DNA from: Sulfitobacter mediterraneus
GTDB taxonomy: Bacteria > Pseudomonadota > Alphaproteobacteria > Rhodobacterales > Rhodobacteraceae
Direction: 5' to 3'
DNA length: 64,000 nt
Assembly: GCF_016801775.1 (NCBI RefSeq)
Contig: NZ_CP069004.1
Coordinates: 2,232,001-2,296,000 of the forward strand
In this document: positions 36,613 through 44,232 of the stretch, piece by piece
Position numbering within the stretch: position 1 is the first letter of the stretch
How the letters are laid out: each line of letters begins with the position of its first letter
The notes under the pieces: generated by a model
Databases searched by the model: none
What the model was told of the DNA's origin: nothing
What the model saw: the letters and a program-made list of their open reading frames with translations, nothing else
Program-made: the position numbers and the translations under genes

Positions 36613-36855
36613 ATGGCCCTTCTCATGACAGTTACACCACCTACCGCCGTTTCTTGCGGGGATTGCGCACGTTCAGAAAATGCACATCTTGGCAAGATAA
36701 TCCAATGGCTCGCTCGAAAGTGGCGATACCGCAAGCATCCGCATGTTCGGGATATATCCATCAGGCAAGCCTGTGATATTGGCCTTTCCACATCTGAACA
36801 TTCTAGGCTGACCCACCGCTGGCCGTCCGAAACCACCCATCACCCGCGCGGCTGA
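36613..36855 (+). CDS. Candidate small DUF1127-like protein
   Basis: An 80-residue basic frame inside a 377-base gap. The middle reads IIQWLARKWRYRKHPHVRDI and then ACDIGLSTSEHSRL, which resembles the W-x-R-R ... DIGL(T/S)-x-x-E pattern of DUF1127 proteins, small arginine-rich regulators in alphaproteobacteria. The spacing and several consensus positions differ, and no strong ribosome binding site is seen (AAAGAA only). It could be a diverged gene or chance. Confidence 0.35.
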   Translation: MALLMTVTPPTAVSCGDCARSENAHLGKIIQWLARKWRYRKHPHVRDISIRQACDIGLSTSEHSRLTHRWPSETTHHPRG

Positions 36856-36896
36856 AACGCTTTGCTCTGACCTGCGCCGCGATGTAGATACCAAGG

Positions 36897-37256
36897 ATGA
36901 GCAATCAGCTGGATCAGGTATTTGCCGCCCTCGCGGACCCGACGCGCCGCGCTATTCTGGCGATGTTGCTGGAGGACGACATGGCGGTGACCGATGTGGC
37001 AGACCCGTTCGAGATGTCGCTGGCAGCGATTTCCAAACATCTGGGGGTGCTGACAGCGGCAGGCCTGATCTCTCAGGAGAAACGCGGGCGGGTGAAATGG
37101 TGCAAGATCGAGCCGGACGCCTTGCGCGATGCCACCATCTGGATGCAGGGGTTTGGGCAGTTTGAACCGGTCAACCTTGAGGCGTTTGAACGGTTCTTGG
37201 CAGTTGAACTGCCCGAAATAGAAGAGGCTGACGATCCGGACGGACCATCAGCCTGA
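36897..37256 (+). CDS. ArsR family transcriptional regulator
   Basis: A 119-residue winged-helix repressor. The pattern VFAALADPTRRAILAML, the recognition helix SLAAISKHLGVLTAAGLIS and the wing KRGRVKWCKIEPDAL are typical. The alpha-3 metal motif ELCVCDL of the arsenic/zinc sensors is not present (MAVTDVADPFEMS), so it may respond to a non-metal signal or to none. No target gene is obvious; the next gene on the plus strand is far away. Confidence 0.92.
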   Translation: MSNQLDQVFAALADPTRRAILAMLLEDDMAVTDVADPFEMSLAAISKHLGVLTAAGLISQEKRGRVKWCKIEPDALRDATIWMQGFGQFEPVNLEAFERFLAVELPEIEEADDPDGPSA

Positions 37257-37267
37257 TTTTGTAGGGA

Positions 37268-37336
37268 TCAAAGGACGAACTGCACAATCGCAAGAACAAT
37301 CACAACAAGTCCGACAAGATAAATAATATTTCGCAT
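37268..37336 (-). CDS. Tiny membrane protein (22 residues)
   Basis: A 22-residue frame, MRNIIYLVGLVVIVLAIVQF then VL, that is almost wholly a single hydrophobic helix with an Arg-Asn N-terminus. AAAGG lies seven bases before the ATG, an ideal ribosome binding site. From memory, very similar MRNIIYLVGL-type peptides occur in many Rhodobacterales genomes. The product would insert in the inner membrane. Function unknown. Confidence 0.65.
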   Translation of the reverse strand: MRNIIYLVGLVVIVLAIVQFVL

Positions 37337-37391
37337 GGCGAGGCCTTTCATATTTTGCACGACTTAACGCCTGAATCCGCAAAAGGTTCCC

Positions 37392-38291
37392 TCACCCGGC
37401 CTTTGGTGCCGCGCTGTCATCCCGCAGGAGCATCAGCAGCGCCAAAATGGTCAGTGCCACACCGCCCAACGTCAAGGCCGAGGGCACCCCGTTGCCCAGC
37501 GCGATTTCCCACACGATCACCCATGTCGGCGTCAGATAGGTATAGGCCATCACCTTGGCCGACGGCAGGCGCAGGGTGGCAAATTGCAAAAGCAGCGCAG
37601 TCGCGGCGGTGGCAATGACCACGATATAGGCCAGTGTCACCCAAACCATTCCCGGCAAGACGGCCCATTCGGTGACTGCCAGATCAGGCGCGGCATAGAT
37701 CAGCAGCACGATGGAGCCCGCCACCAGCATCCCGAAAGTGAAGCTATAAATGCTTTCACCCCGGTTCAGACGCCGCACCATGGGTGTGTAGATTGCATGA
37801 GATACGCAACCGATGAAGTAAATCACCTCGCCCCGCCCGACATCAAAGCCCAGAAGGGCAGACAGGTCCGCCCGAAAAATCACCCAAAGCGCCCCGGCGG
37901 CTCCGATGGTCAACGCCAGCGCCATGCGGCCCGTCATAACCTGGCGCAGCAGGAACCACGCAAAGATCGCAGACATCACCGGCACGAGCGTAAAGACCGA
38001 TGCCGCGCTGACCGGCGGCGCGGTCTTGAGCCCCTCAAACATCATCACAAAATAGAACGCGAACAACCCGCCCAGGATCAGATACCGCCAGGGTGCCGCA
38101 AAATCACCCGCACGAAACCCGCCACGCATATGGGTGATCAAACCCACAAGCGCTGCGCCAAGGCAGAACCGCAAGGCGGTGATCGCAGACGGCGCAATGT
38201 CATTGGCAACCATCGCGCCCAAGGAAAACGACCCCGCAACAAGGGCGGAAAACGCAAGCATGGCCAGATGCCCCTGTGCGCCAGGGCTCAC
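37392..38291 (-). CDS. EamA/DMT family transporter
   Basis: A 299-residue protein with about ten membrane segments in two EamA repeats (ALVAGSFSLGAMVANDIAPS; later YLTPTWVIVWEIALGNGVPS). The start is a GTG overlapping the stop of the upstream LysR gene (GTGA), so the two are coupled and the LysR protein may control this exporter. The substrate is unknown. Confidence 0.9.
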   Translation of the reverse strand: MSPGAQGHLAMLAFSALVAGSFSLGAMVANDIAPSAITALRFCLGAALVGLITHMRGGFRAGDFAAPWRYLILGGLFAFYFVMMFEGLKTAPPVSAASVFTLVPVMSAIFAWFLLRQVMTGRMALALTIGAAGALWVIFRADLSALLGFDVGRGEVIYFIGCVSHAIYTPMVRRLNRGESIYSFTFGMLVAGSIVLLIYAAPDLAVTEWAVLPGMVWVTLAYIVVIATAATALLLQFATLRLPSAKVMAYTYLTPTWVIVWEIALGNGVPSALTLGGVALTILALLMLLRDDSAAPKAG

Positions 38292-39166
38292 CAGCCCTCC
38301 TCTTTGACTTCATCCTTGATAAACGACAGCAACGCCTGCACCTTGAACGTGCGATGCAAGTCCACATGGGTCACAAGCCACAGAGGCGAAGACCACACGT
38401 CCCGCGCGGCATGGACTTCGACCAGATCGGGGTGCTTCTGCGCTTCGGTCACGGGCATAAAACCGATACCTGCCCCAGCCAGAATCGCCGATTCCACAGC
38501 GCCCGCATCGGTACAGCGGAAGGTCACAGAGGCATCCGGAACATTGTCGCGCATCCAGACATAGCAAGGTGCACGGCTTTCGCGGTTTTCCGGCCCGACG
38601 AAGCGGTGTTTGGTATAGTCCTCTGGACCGCCCGGTACCCCATGCACCTTAACGTAGGATGTGCTGGCATAGGCCGCCATTTGTAGCTGCACCAAGGGCT
38701 GCACCACGTTGTCCGGTTGTTCCGGCGCAGCGCCAGCGCGCACCGCAACATGGGCCTCTCCGTATTCCAGCCGAAACAACCGCTCTCCAGTCACATATCG
38801 CACGACAACGGCTGGATGCATCTTTTGAAACCGCGCCAACATCGGCGCCATATATCCGGCCAGTGACACCAGCGATGTCACCACAAGATCCCCCGCCACA
38901 TCAGATCCACGCCCCTTGATCCGGCCAGACAACTGGCTGAACTGATCGTCAGCCGACTGCGCCACCCTCAACAGGTCTTCGCCCGCCTCCGTTGGTGTAT
39001 AGCCACGCGCATGACGTTGGAAAAGCTTTGCGCCCAACCGCTGCTCCAGCGCATCGATGTGCCGGATGACAGTGGCATGATGCACACCCAGCACCTCGGC
39101 CGCGCCGCTGACCGTGCCCATCCGGGCGACCTGAAAGGCGGTCCTGATCTCGTCCCAATTGTCCAT
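38288..39166 (-). CDS. LysR family transcriptional regulator
   Basis: A 292-residue LysR regulator starting MDNWDEIRTAFQVARMGTVS, with the helix-turn-helix GAAEVLGVHHATVIRHIDALEQ and a C-terminal ligand-binding domain. The start at 39166 fits the family opening. It is co-directional and overlapping with a DMT transporter, a layout often seen for a regulator and its exporter. It is divergent from a small membrane protein gene. Confidence 0.92.
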   Translation of the reverse strand: MDNWDEIRTAFQVARMGTVSGAAEVLGVHHATVIRHIDALEQRLGAKLFQRHARGYTPTEAGEDLLRVAQSADDQFSQLSGRIKGRGSDVAGDLVVTSLVSLAGYMAPMLARFQKMHPAVVVRYVTGERLFRLEYGEAHVAVRAGAAPEQPDNVVQPLVQLQMAAYASTSYVKVHGVPGGPEDYTKHRFVGPENRESRAPCYVWMRDNVPDASVTFRCTDAGAVESAILAGAGIGFMPVTEAQKHPDLVEVHAARDVWSSPLWLVTHVDLHRTFKVQALLSFIKDEVKEEGW

Positions 39167-39247
39167 GCCCTGCAAAATGCCGGATGTTCCGGTCGGGGCA
39201 AGGGTAAAATCACTTGGCGCGGGAAAATGCGATGGCATACTGCGAGG

Positions 39248-39739
39248 ATGAAGATCACCCGCAACACACCCGAACAGCTTATCGTGGAAAATAATCCGCT
39301 TTGGCTGGCAATCTTTATCTCTGTCTTTTCGCTGGTCTTTGTCGGCATCGGCCTTGTCACCATCCGGACCGAACCGGGCACCGGCATCGCTTTCCTTTTA
39401 GGCGGGCTGGTTATGGGCGGCGGTTTTACGACAGCCTTTATCAGGCGCACCCAACTGATCCTCGACCGCCCCCGCAATCTGGTGGAGCTGCGGCGCAAGT
39501 CGCTGCTTGGGTATCACCGGCGCAGCTGGGATTTGCATGACCTCGACCGGGCCTTTGTCGAAACCTCACGATCCAGCGACACCAACACCTACCGTGCAGC
39601 CCTGCATTTCAGCGGCGGCATGGATGCAGGCACCCATCCCATCACTCTGGTCTATTCCAGTGGCGGTGGCGCCCGCCGCGCCGAAGCGGCGATCAACGAT
39701 TGGCTCGCTGCCCTTGACTCAGCGCCCCCTGCGGCGTAA
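39248..39739 (+). CDS. Hypothetical membrane protein
   Basis: A 163-residue protein with two hydrophobic helices near the N-terminus (LWLAIFISVFSLVFVGIGLV and GIAFLLGGLVMGGGFTTAF), followed by a soluble PH-like domain of about 100 residues (TQLILDRPRNLVELRRKSLL, YRAALHFSGGMD). No named family is assigned. It diverges from the LysR gene. Confidence 0.8.
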   Translation: MKITRNTPEQLIVENNPLWLAIFISVFSLVFVGIGLVTIRTEPGTGIAFLLGGLVMGGGFTTAFIRRTQLILDRPRNLVELRRKSLLGYHRRSWDLHDLDRAFVETSRSSDTNTYRAALHFSGGMDAGTHPITLVYSSGGGARRAEAAINDWLAALDSAPPAA

Positions 39740-39753
39740 ATCGCCCCCAATTC

Positions 39754-39863
39754 CCGGAAGCATTGCCTTCCGGTCCCGGCCTATTGTCGGGATCGCCCCC
39801 CGTCAGCGCGTTGCGCCCACGGGGGCATTTGTGCATTCACGCTGGCGTTCCTAAGTTAGGAAC
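39754..39863 (+). promoter_or_regulatory. Structured leader region upstream of ffh
   Basis: This gap holds a 7-bp hairpin CCGGAAG / CTTCCGG (39754-39773), a TCCCG / CGGGA stem (39774-39792), a CCCCCGT / ACGGGGG stem, and a perfect 17-base palindrome GTTCCTAAGTTAGGAAC at 39847-39863. The first stems may end the upstream transcript; the palindrome lies 35 bases before the ffh start and looks like a dimer-binding site. Regulation is inferred. Confidence 0.45.
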
Positions 39864-39897
39864 ATCCCGCAACCGACCGACGAAAGGGCCTATGCCC

Positions 39898-41406
39898 ATG
39901 TTTGAAAATCTCAGCGAACGCCTATCCGGTGTCTTTGACCGCCTGACCAAACAGGGCGCCCTGTCCGAGGACGACGTCAAAACCGCCCTGCGCGAGGTGC
40001 GCGTGGCCCTGCTTGAGGCGGACGTGTCGCTGCCGGTTGCCCGCGACTTTGTCAAAGCAGTGCAGGAACAAGCCACCGGTCAGGCCGTCACCAAATCCAT
40101 CACCCCCGGTCAGCAGGTTGTCAAAATTGTCCACGACGCCCTGATCGACGTGCTGCAAGGCGAAGGCGAGCCCGGCGCGCTCAAGGTCGACAACCCGCCC
40201 GCACCGATCCTGATGGTCGGCCTGCAGGGCGGCGGTAAAACCACAACCACCGCCAAGCTCGCCAAACGCCTGAAGGAAAGAGACGGTAAACGGGTGCTGA
40301 TGGCCTCGCTCGACGTGAACCGCCCGGCGGCGATGGAACAGCTGGCGATCCTCGGCAACCAGATCGGCGTGGATACCCTGCCCATCGTCAAGGGCGAAGA
40401 TCCCGTTGCGATCGCAAAACGCGCCAAGACCCAGGCCGGCCTCGGCGGCTATGACGTCTATATGCTTGATACCGCAGGCCGCCTGTCCATCGACGAAGAG
40501 CTGATGCAACAGGTCAAAGCGGTGCGCGATGTCGCCACCCCGCGCGAAACGCTGCTGGTGGTCGATGGCCTGACGGGCCAGGACGCCGTGCACACGGCTG
40601 AGAATTTCGACGAGCGCATCGGCATCACCGGCGTGGTCCTGACCCGGATGGACGGCGACGGACGCGGTGGTGCAGCCCTGTCCATGCGTGCCGTCACCGG
40701 CAAGCCGATCAAATTTGTCGGCTTGGGCGAGAAGCTGGACGCGCTGGAAACCTTTGAGCCGGAACGTGTGGCGGGCCGAATCCTCGGTATGGGCGACATT
40801 GTCGCGCTGGTCGAAAAGGCCCAGGAGACCATCGAGGCCGAACAGGCCGAGAAGATGATGCGCCGCATGACCAAGGGCCAGTTCAACATGAACGACCTGA
40901 AAATGCAGCTTGAACAAATGATCAAGATGGGCGGCATGCAAGGCATGATGGGCATGATGCCCGGCATGGGCAAAATGGCCAAACAGGTCGAAGACGCGGG
41001 CCTCGATGACAAGATCCTCAAACAGCAGATCGCGCTGATCCAGTCGATGACCAAGAAAGAACGCGCCAACCCGCAGCTTTTGCAGGCCTCCCGCAAGAAA
41101 CGCATCGCCAAAGGCGCGGGTATGGAGGTTTCCGACCTCAACAAGCTGATGAAAATGCACCGCCAGATGTCCGACATGATGAAAAAGATGGGCAAAATGG
41201 GCAAGGGCGGCATGCTGAAACAAGCCATGAAAGGCATGTTCGGCAAGGGCGGCATGGACCCGGCCGCCATGGCACAGGGCATGGACCCCAAGGCACTGGA
41301 AGCGGCCGCCAAACAAATGGGCGGCAAATTGCCCGGAGGTCTGGGCGGCATGGGCGGCGGTATGGGCCTGCCCTCTGGCCTGTCCGGGTTTGGCAAAAAG
41401 AAATGA
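39898..41406 (+). CDS. ffh: Signal recognition particle protein Ffh
   Basis: The 502-residue SRP54 GTPase that, with 4.5S RNA, targets nascent membrane proteins. It has the helical N domain (MFENLSERLSGVFDRLTKQG), the G domain with GLQGGGKTTTTAKLA, DTAGRLSIDEELM and TRMDGDGRGGAALS, and a methionine-rich M domain (MGGMQGMMGMMPGMGKMAKQ) with an unusually Gly/Met-rich tail. The start at 39898 is preferred over 39892 because AAAGGG then lies nine bases upstream. It overlaps the next gene by four bases. Confidence 0.96.
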   Translation: MFENLSERLSGVFDRLTKQGALSEDDVKTALREVRVALLEADVSLPVARDFVKAVQEQATGQAVTKSITPGQQVVKIVHDALIDVLQGEGEPGALKVDNPPAPILMVGLQGGGKTTTTAKLAKRLKERDGKRVLMASLDVNRPAAMEQLAILGNQIGVDTLPIVKGEDPVAIAKRAKTQAGLGGYDVYMLDTAGRLSIDEELMQQVKAVRDVATPRETLLVVDGLTGQDAVHTAENFDERIGITGVVLTRMDGDGRGGAALSMRAVTGKPIKFVGLGEKLDALETFEPERVAGRILGMGDIVALVEKAQETIEAEQAEKMMRRMTKGQFNMNDLKMQLEQMIKMGGMQGMMGMMPGMGKMAKQVEDAGLDDKILKQQIALIQSMTKKERANPQLLQASRKKRIAKGAGMEVSDLNKLMKMHRQMSDMMKKMGKMGKGGMLKQAMKGMFGKGGMDPAAMAQGMDPKALEAAAKQMGGKLPGGLGGMGGGMGLPSGLSGFGKKK

Positions 41407-41735
41407 TCACCTGTTCGCTGACATATGAAATTGACCCGGCCAAGGTGGACGATTTTGAAACCTACGCAAGGGCGTGGATCAAGATCGTGAACCGCATGGG
41501 CGGCACACATCACGGCTATTGGCTGCCCCATGAGGGCGCCAATGACCTCGCCTATTGCCACTTTTCATTTGCCAGCCTCGCCGCCTACGAAGACTACCGC
41601 ACACGCATGGCAGAAGACGCCGAATGCCAGGCCGCCTATGCTTTCGCGGAACGCACCCAATGCATCCGCCGCTATGACCGCAGCTTCACCCGACCCGTGC
41701 TTGAAGGCCGCGCTCTGGAAGGCAACCAGCCATGA
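41403..41735 (+). CDS. NIPSNAP family protein
   Basis: A 110-residue ferredoxin-fold protein of the NIPSNAP group: MITCSLTYEIDPAKVDDFET, then WIKIVNRMGGTHHGYWLPHE and the SFASLAAYEDYRTRM block. It contains several cysteines and histidines but no proven catalytic site. It overlaps ffh and the GNAT gene by ATGA each, so it is translated with them. Confidence 0.88.
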   Translation: MITCSLTYEIDPAKVDDFETYARAWIKIVNRMGGTHHGYWLPHEGANDLAYCHFSFASLAAYEDYRTRMAEDAECQAAYAFAERTQCIRRYDRSFTRPVLEGRALEGNQP

Positions 41736-42235
41736 CACAAGCCCCAATCCTCACCGGCGACACCATCCGCCTGCGGCCACACCACCTGTCCGATATGGAG
41801 GCCTTCTGGACGTTCTACCAATCGCCCCGCGCCGCCCTGATGGATGTGCCGAACAACAAGACACACCTGTGGTACGGCTTCGCCTCGGAAGTCGGCAGTT
41901 GGGCTTTGAACGGGATGGGGGGCTGGGCCATTGAAACCCTGGACGGCGATTTTGCCGGTCAGGTGGCCCTGACCCACCCCCCGCATTTTGCCGAAACAGA
42001 ACTTGGCTGGATGGTCTTTGACGGCTTCGAAGGGCGCGGTATCGCGGGCGAAGCGGCCAGGCTCGCCCTGGGTTATGCCCGCAGCACACTCAAACCGGCA
42101 AGCCTTGTCAGCTACATCCACAAGGACAACACACGGTCCATCGCACTGGCCCAGCGGCTCGGGGCACAGCTTGACCCTACGGCCATCCCACATGACGAGA
42201 CCGATGTGGTCTACCGCCATGAGGTGTCCCAATGA
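41732..42235 (+). CDS. GNAT family N-acetyltransferase
   Basis: A 167-residue acetyltransferase of the RimJ/RimL-like group, with TIRLRPHHLSDMEAFWTFYQ at the start and the acetyl-CoA loop ELGWMVFDGFEGRGIAGEAA near residues 88-107, followed by SLVSYIHKDNTRSIALAQRLGA. The substrate is unknown; the position in a ribosomal gene block might hint at a protein substrate. Confidence 0.92.
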   Translation: MTQAPILTGDTIRLRPHHLSDMEAFWTFYQSPRAALMDVPNNKTHLWYGFASEVGSWALNGMGGWAIETLDGDFAGQVALTHPPHFAETELGWMVFDGFEGRGIAGEAARLALGYARSTLKPASLVSYIHKDNTRSIALAQRLGAQLDPTAIPHDETDVVYRHEVSQ

Positions 42236-42516
42236 GCCGTATTTTCAAAGGTGATTCTGCCCAGGGTCAAGGATCGCGCAGCGACCAATCTTTGATTGGC
42301 CTGTCCTTGACGCTGGGCGGAATCGCCACCCACCCTCGCACAGGTGCCTTGAGCGCAGACCTGCGGCTCAAGCACCTCAGCGCAAAACGGGCCACTGCCC
42401 TATCAACGGCTGCCGCGCCGATGACGCGGGCTCAGGATGCAACAGGCACCCATAATCTCATCGCGCGTCAGCGCGGCAATGGGATCACGTCCAATGACCG
42501 GAGGGACTTCGCATGA
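42232..42516 (+). CDS. Doubtful 94-residue open frame over a structured region
   Basis: The frame starts in an ATGA overlap with the GNAT stop, has GAGG seven bases upstream, and ends in an ATGA overlap with the chorismate mutase gene, so its signals look gene-like. The product (MSRIFKGDSAQGQGSRSDQS and so on) is rich in Ser, Ala, Thr and Arg and resembles no family. Three long inverted repeats fill the same stretch, which argues for a structural RNA role rather than a protein. Gene callers may report it. Confidence 0.25.
   Translation: MSRIFKGDSAQGQGSRSDQSLIGLSLTLGGIATHPRTGALSADLRLKHLSAKRATALSTAAAPMTRAQDATGTHNLIARQRGNGITSNDRRDFA
42253..42478 (+). ncRNA. Candidate structured RNA element with three long hairpins
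   Basis: Structure 1 (42253-42324) has a closing stem of 5, 6 and 8 Watson-Crick pairs (42253-42273 with 42304-42324), interrupted by one T-G wobble and one G-G mismatch, enclosing two hairpins: TCGC-GCA-GCGA (42274-42284) and CCAATC-TTT-GATTGG (42285-42299). Structure 2 (42342-42377) pairs AGGTGC with GCACCT, TTGAG with CTCAA and CGCA with TGCG. Structure 3 (42411-42478) pairs TGCCGCG with CGCGGCA and TGACGCG with CGCGTCA around a 35-base loop. It lies just before the chorismate mutase ribosome binding site (42499-42503). I know no named RNA family that matches. Confidence 0.42.
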
Positions 42517-42809
42517 CCGATCCAGTAACCCGCGCCGCCGAGGTGCTCAAAGGTCACCGGGCCTCCATCGACCGGCTCGACGCGATCCTCGTCTTTACCC
42601 TGGGCGAGCGCTTCAAACACACACAGGCAGTGGGGAAACTCAAAGCCGAACACGACCTTCCCCCGTCCGATCCAAACCGCGAAGCGGATCAGATCGCACG
42701 GCTTGAAGATTTGGCGAAAGAGGCCGACCTCGATCCCGAATTCGCCAAGAAGTTTCTCAACTTCATCATCGCTGAAGTGATTCAGCACCACAAAAAGCAC
42801 CAATCTTAA
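42513..42809 (+). CDS. Chorismate mutase (AroQ type)
   Basis: A 98-residue all-helical chorismate mutase that converts chorismate to prephenate for Phe and Tyr synthesis. The pattern [43 protein letters not shown] and [20 protein letters not shown] contains the Arg, Lys and Glu/Gln active-site positions of the AroQ class. GGAGG lies eight bases upstream. No fused dehydratase or DAHP synthase domain. It sits between a structured region and rpsP. Confidence 0.93.
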   Translation: MTDPVTRAAEVLKGHRASIDRLDAILVFTLGERFKHTQAVGKLKAEHDLPPSDPNREADQIARLEDLAKEADLDPEFAKKFLNFIIAEVIQHHKKHQS

Positions 42810-42852
42810 GCTGGGGTTCACCCCGGCAACAAACCCAAAAGGACTACACACC

Positions 42853-43254
42853 ATGGCTATGAAAATTCGTCTCGCCCGCGGCGGCTCCAAAAAGCGCCCC
42901 TTCTACCGTATCGTTGCAGCGGACAGCCGCATGCCACGCGACGGCCGCTTTATCGAAAAGCTGGGCACATATAACCCGCTGCTGCCGAAAGACAGCGAAG
43001 AGCGCGTGAAAATGGACATTGAAAAGATCCAGGACTGGATCTCCAAAGGCGCCCAGCCAACAGAGCGCGTTGCACGTATGCTCGAAGCGGCTGGCGTGAA
43101 AGAAAAAGTTGCGCGCAACAACCCCAAGAAGGGCACACCGGGCAAGAAAGCCCAGGAACGTGTAGAAGAGAAAGCCGCCAAAGCCGCAGCAGCAGCCGAA
43201 GCCGCCGCAGCCCCGGCCGAAGAGTCATCTGCTGACGAAGCCGCAGCAGAATAA
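42853..43254 (+). CDS. rpsP: 30S ribosomal protein S16
   Basis: The 133-residue S16 starts [20 protein letters not shown] and contains [20 protein letters not shown]. The core ends near residue 85; a C-terminal extension of about 45 residues rich in Ala, Glu and Lys follows, typical of this bacterial group but longer than in E. coli. A short GC hairpin (CTGGGG-TTCA-CCCCGG) precedes the ribosome binding site in the gap after chorismate mutase. Confidence 0.97.
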   Translation: MAMKIRLARGGSKKRPFYRIVAADSRMPRDGRFIEKLGTYNPLLPKDSEERVKMDIEKIQDWISKGAQPTERVARMLEAAGVKEKVARNNPKKGTPGKKAQERVEEKAAKAAAAAEAAAAPAEESSADEAAAE

Positions 43255-43272
43255 GCAAGGCCAGCGCCCGGC

Positions 43273-43902
43273 ATGGAACAGTTTTGTGATGATTTCCGTG
43301 CCGGGCTGCACGATCTGATGCGTTGGCGGCGCGATGTGCGCCACTTTCGCACGGACCCGGTGGATGAGGCCTTGGTGCAAACCTGCTTGGACACCTTTAA
43401 TCTCGCCCCCTCCGTGGGCCTGTCAGAGCCGTGGCGCATCCTGCGCGTGGCATCAGACACAGCGCGGCAGGCCGCGCTTGAGAATTTCAAAACCGCAAAT
43501 GAAACGGCCCTTGCCGGCTATGACGGGGATCAGGCGGCGCTATATGCCTCTCTCAAACTGTCGGGCATGCAGGATGCGCCCGTGCAACTGGCGATCTTTT
43601 GCGATGACACCACAACCAAGGGCAGCGGCCTTGGTGCCGCTTCAATGCCGGAAATGCGCCGGTATTCGGTGGTTGGCGCCGTCACCCAGATGTGGCTTGC
43701 CGCCCGCGCCTACGGATTGGGCGTTGGCTGGGTCTCCGTGCTTGACCCGGGTCGCCTGAGCCGTGATCTTAAGGCCAAGGAAGGGTGGCATCTGGTGGCT
43801 TATCTTTGCCTTGGCTGGCCAAAGGAAGAGACCCTGACGCCCGAACTGGAAACCAAAGGCTGGGAACATCGCGCCCGGCACCTGATTATCGAGACACGCT
43901 GA
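43273..43902 (+). CDS. bluB: 5,6-dimethylbenzimidazole synthase BluB
   Basis: BluB cannibalises reduced FMN to make 5,6-dimethylbenzimidazole, the lower ligand of vitamin B12. The 209-residue protein has the nitroreductase-fold pattern of the family: MRWRRDVRHFRTDPV, FNLAPSVGLSEPWRILRV, and EMRRYSVVGAVTQMWLAARAYGLGVGWVS split over two stretches. It is placed unusually inside the rpsP-rimM-trmD block. With cobC and cobD at 22.8-24.7 kb it supports a complete B12 lower-loop route. Confidence 0.94.
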   Translation: MEQFCDDFRAGLHDLMRWRRDVRHFRTDPVDEALVQTCLDTFNLAPSVGLSEPWRILRVASDTARQAALENFKTANETALAGYDGDQAALYASLKLSGMQDAPVQLAIFCDDTTTKGSGLGAASMPEMRRYSVVGAVTQMWLAARAYGLGVGWVSVLDPGRLSRDLKAKEGWHLVAYLCLGWPKEETLTPELETKGWEHRARHLIIETR

Positions 43903-43903
43903 T

Positions 43904-44053
43904 ATGTTGCGCCTGATCTTCTTGCTGTTTGCCGCCGCCATCGGCTTTGGTCTCGGCATCAAATATGATCGCGTGCAGATGGCCGCTGAATGCGCCAATG
44001 GCGAGGGCGAATGGACCGGCACGATCTGTGTCAACTCGGAGCTTTTGCAATGA
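43904..44053 (+). CDS. Small membrane protein A with C-x6-W-x4-C motif
   Basis: A 49-residue protein: an N-terminal hydrophobic helix (MLRLIFLLFAAAIGFGLGIK) and a short outside part AAECANGEGEWTGTICVNSE. Two cysteines are spaced C-x6-W-x4-C. The gene starts one base after the bluB stop and overlaps the next gene by ATGA. The neighbour encodes a protein with the same tail motif, so the two appear to be paralogues. The likely topology is N-in with the cysteines in the periplasm, where they may form a disulfide. No function is known to me. Confidence 0.75.
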   Translation: MLRLIFLLFAAAIGFGLGIKYDRVQMAAECANGEGEWTGTICVNSELLQ

Positions 44054-44232
44054 CAATCCTACGCGCTTGGGGACGGCAGGTGCTGCTTTCGTTTGTTGTG
44101 CTCGCCGCCGTTTTTGCGTCCGGCTTCTTCGCAGGATCATCTGCCAGCGTCGCTGCGATGCAAGACGAGTGTTTGTTGGCTGATGGTAAATGGTCCCAGG
44201 GATTCTGCGTAATTGTGGAGATGTCGAAATGA
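44050..44232 (+). CDS. Small membrane protein B with C-x6-W-x4-C motif
   Basis: A 60-residue protein: a basic start ([10 protein letters not shown]), a hydrophobic helix ([19 protein letters not shown]) and the tail [20 protein letters not shown]. The tail matches protein A position for position in E-C-x4-G-x-W-x4-C-V. Overlaps with protein A (ATGA) and rimM (ATGA) show tight coupling. It may act with protein A as a pair in the inner membrane; this is inference. Confidence 0.75.
   Translation: MTILRAWGRQVLLSFVVLAAVFASGFFAGSSASVAAMQDECLLADGKWSQGFCVIVEMSK

Noticed and set aside
37300..37391. Terminator after the ArsR gene
   Set aside because: No stem with a T-run is seen in this gap; it is better explained by the 22-residue gene on the minus strand and its ribosome binding site.
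39922..41316. A 464-codon histidine-rich frame opposite ffh
   Set aside because: Its odd composition (many His, Phe, Leu) is the mirror of the Met- and Lys-rich Ffh sequence; ffh is certain.
43140..43254. Frameshift or contamination at the Ala/Glu-rich end of rpsP
   Set aside because: Long Ala/Glu/Lys tails on S16 are common in this bacterial group and the reading frame is clean.
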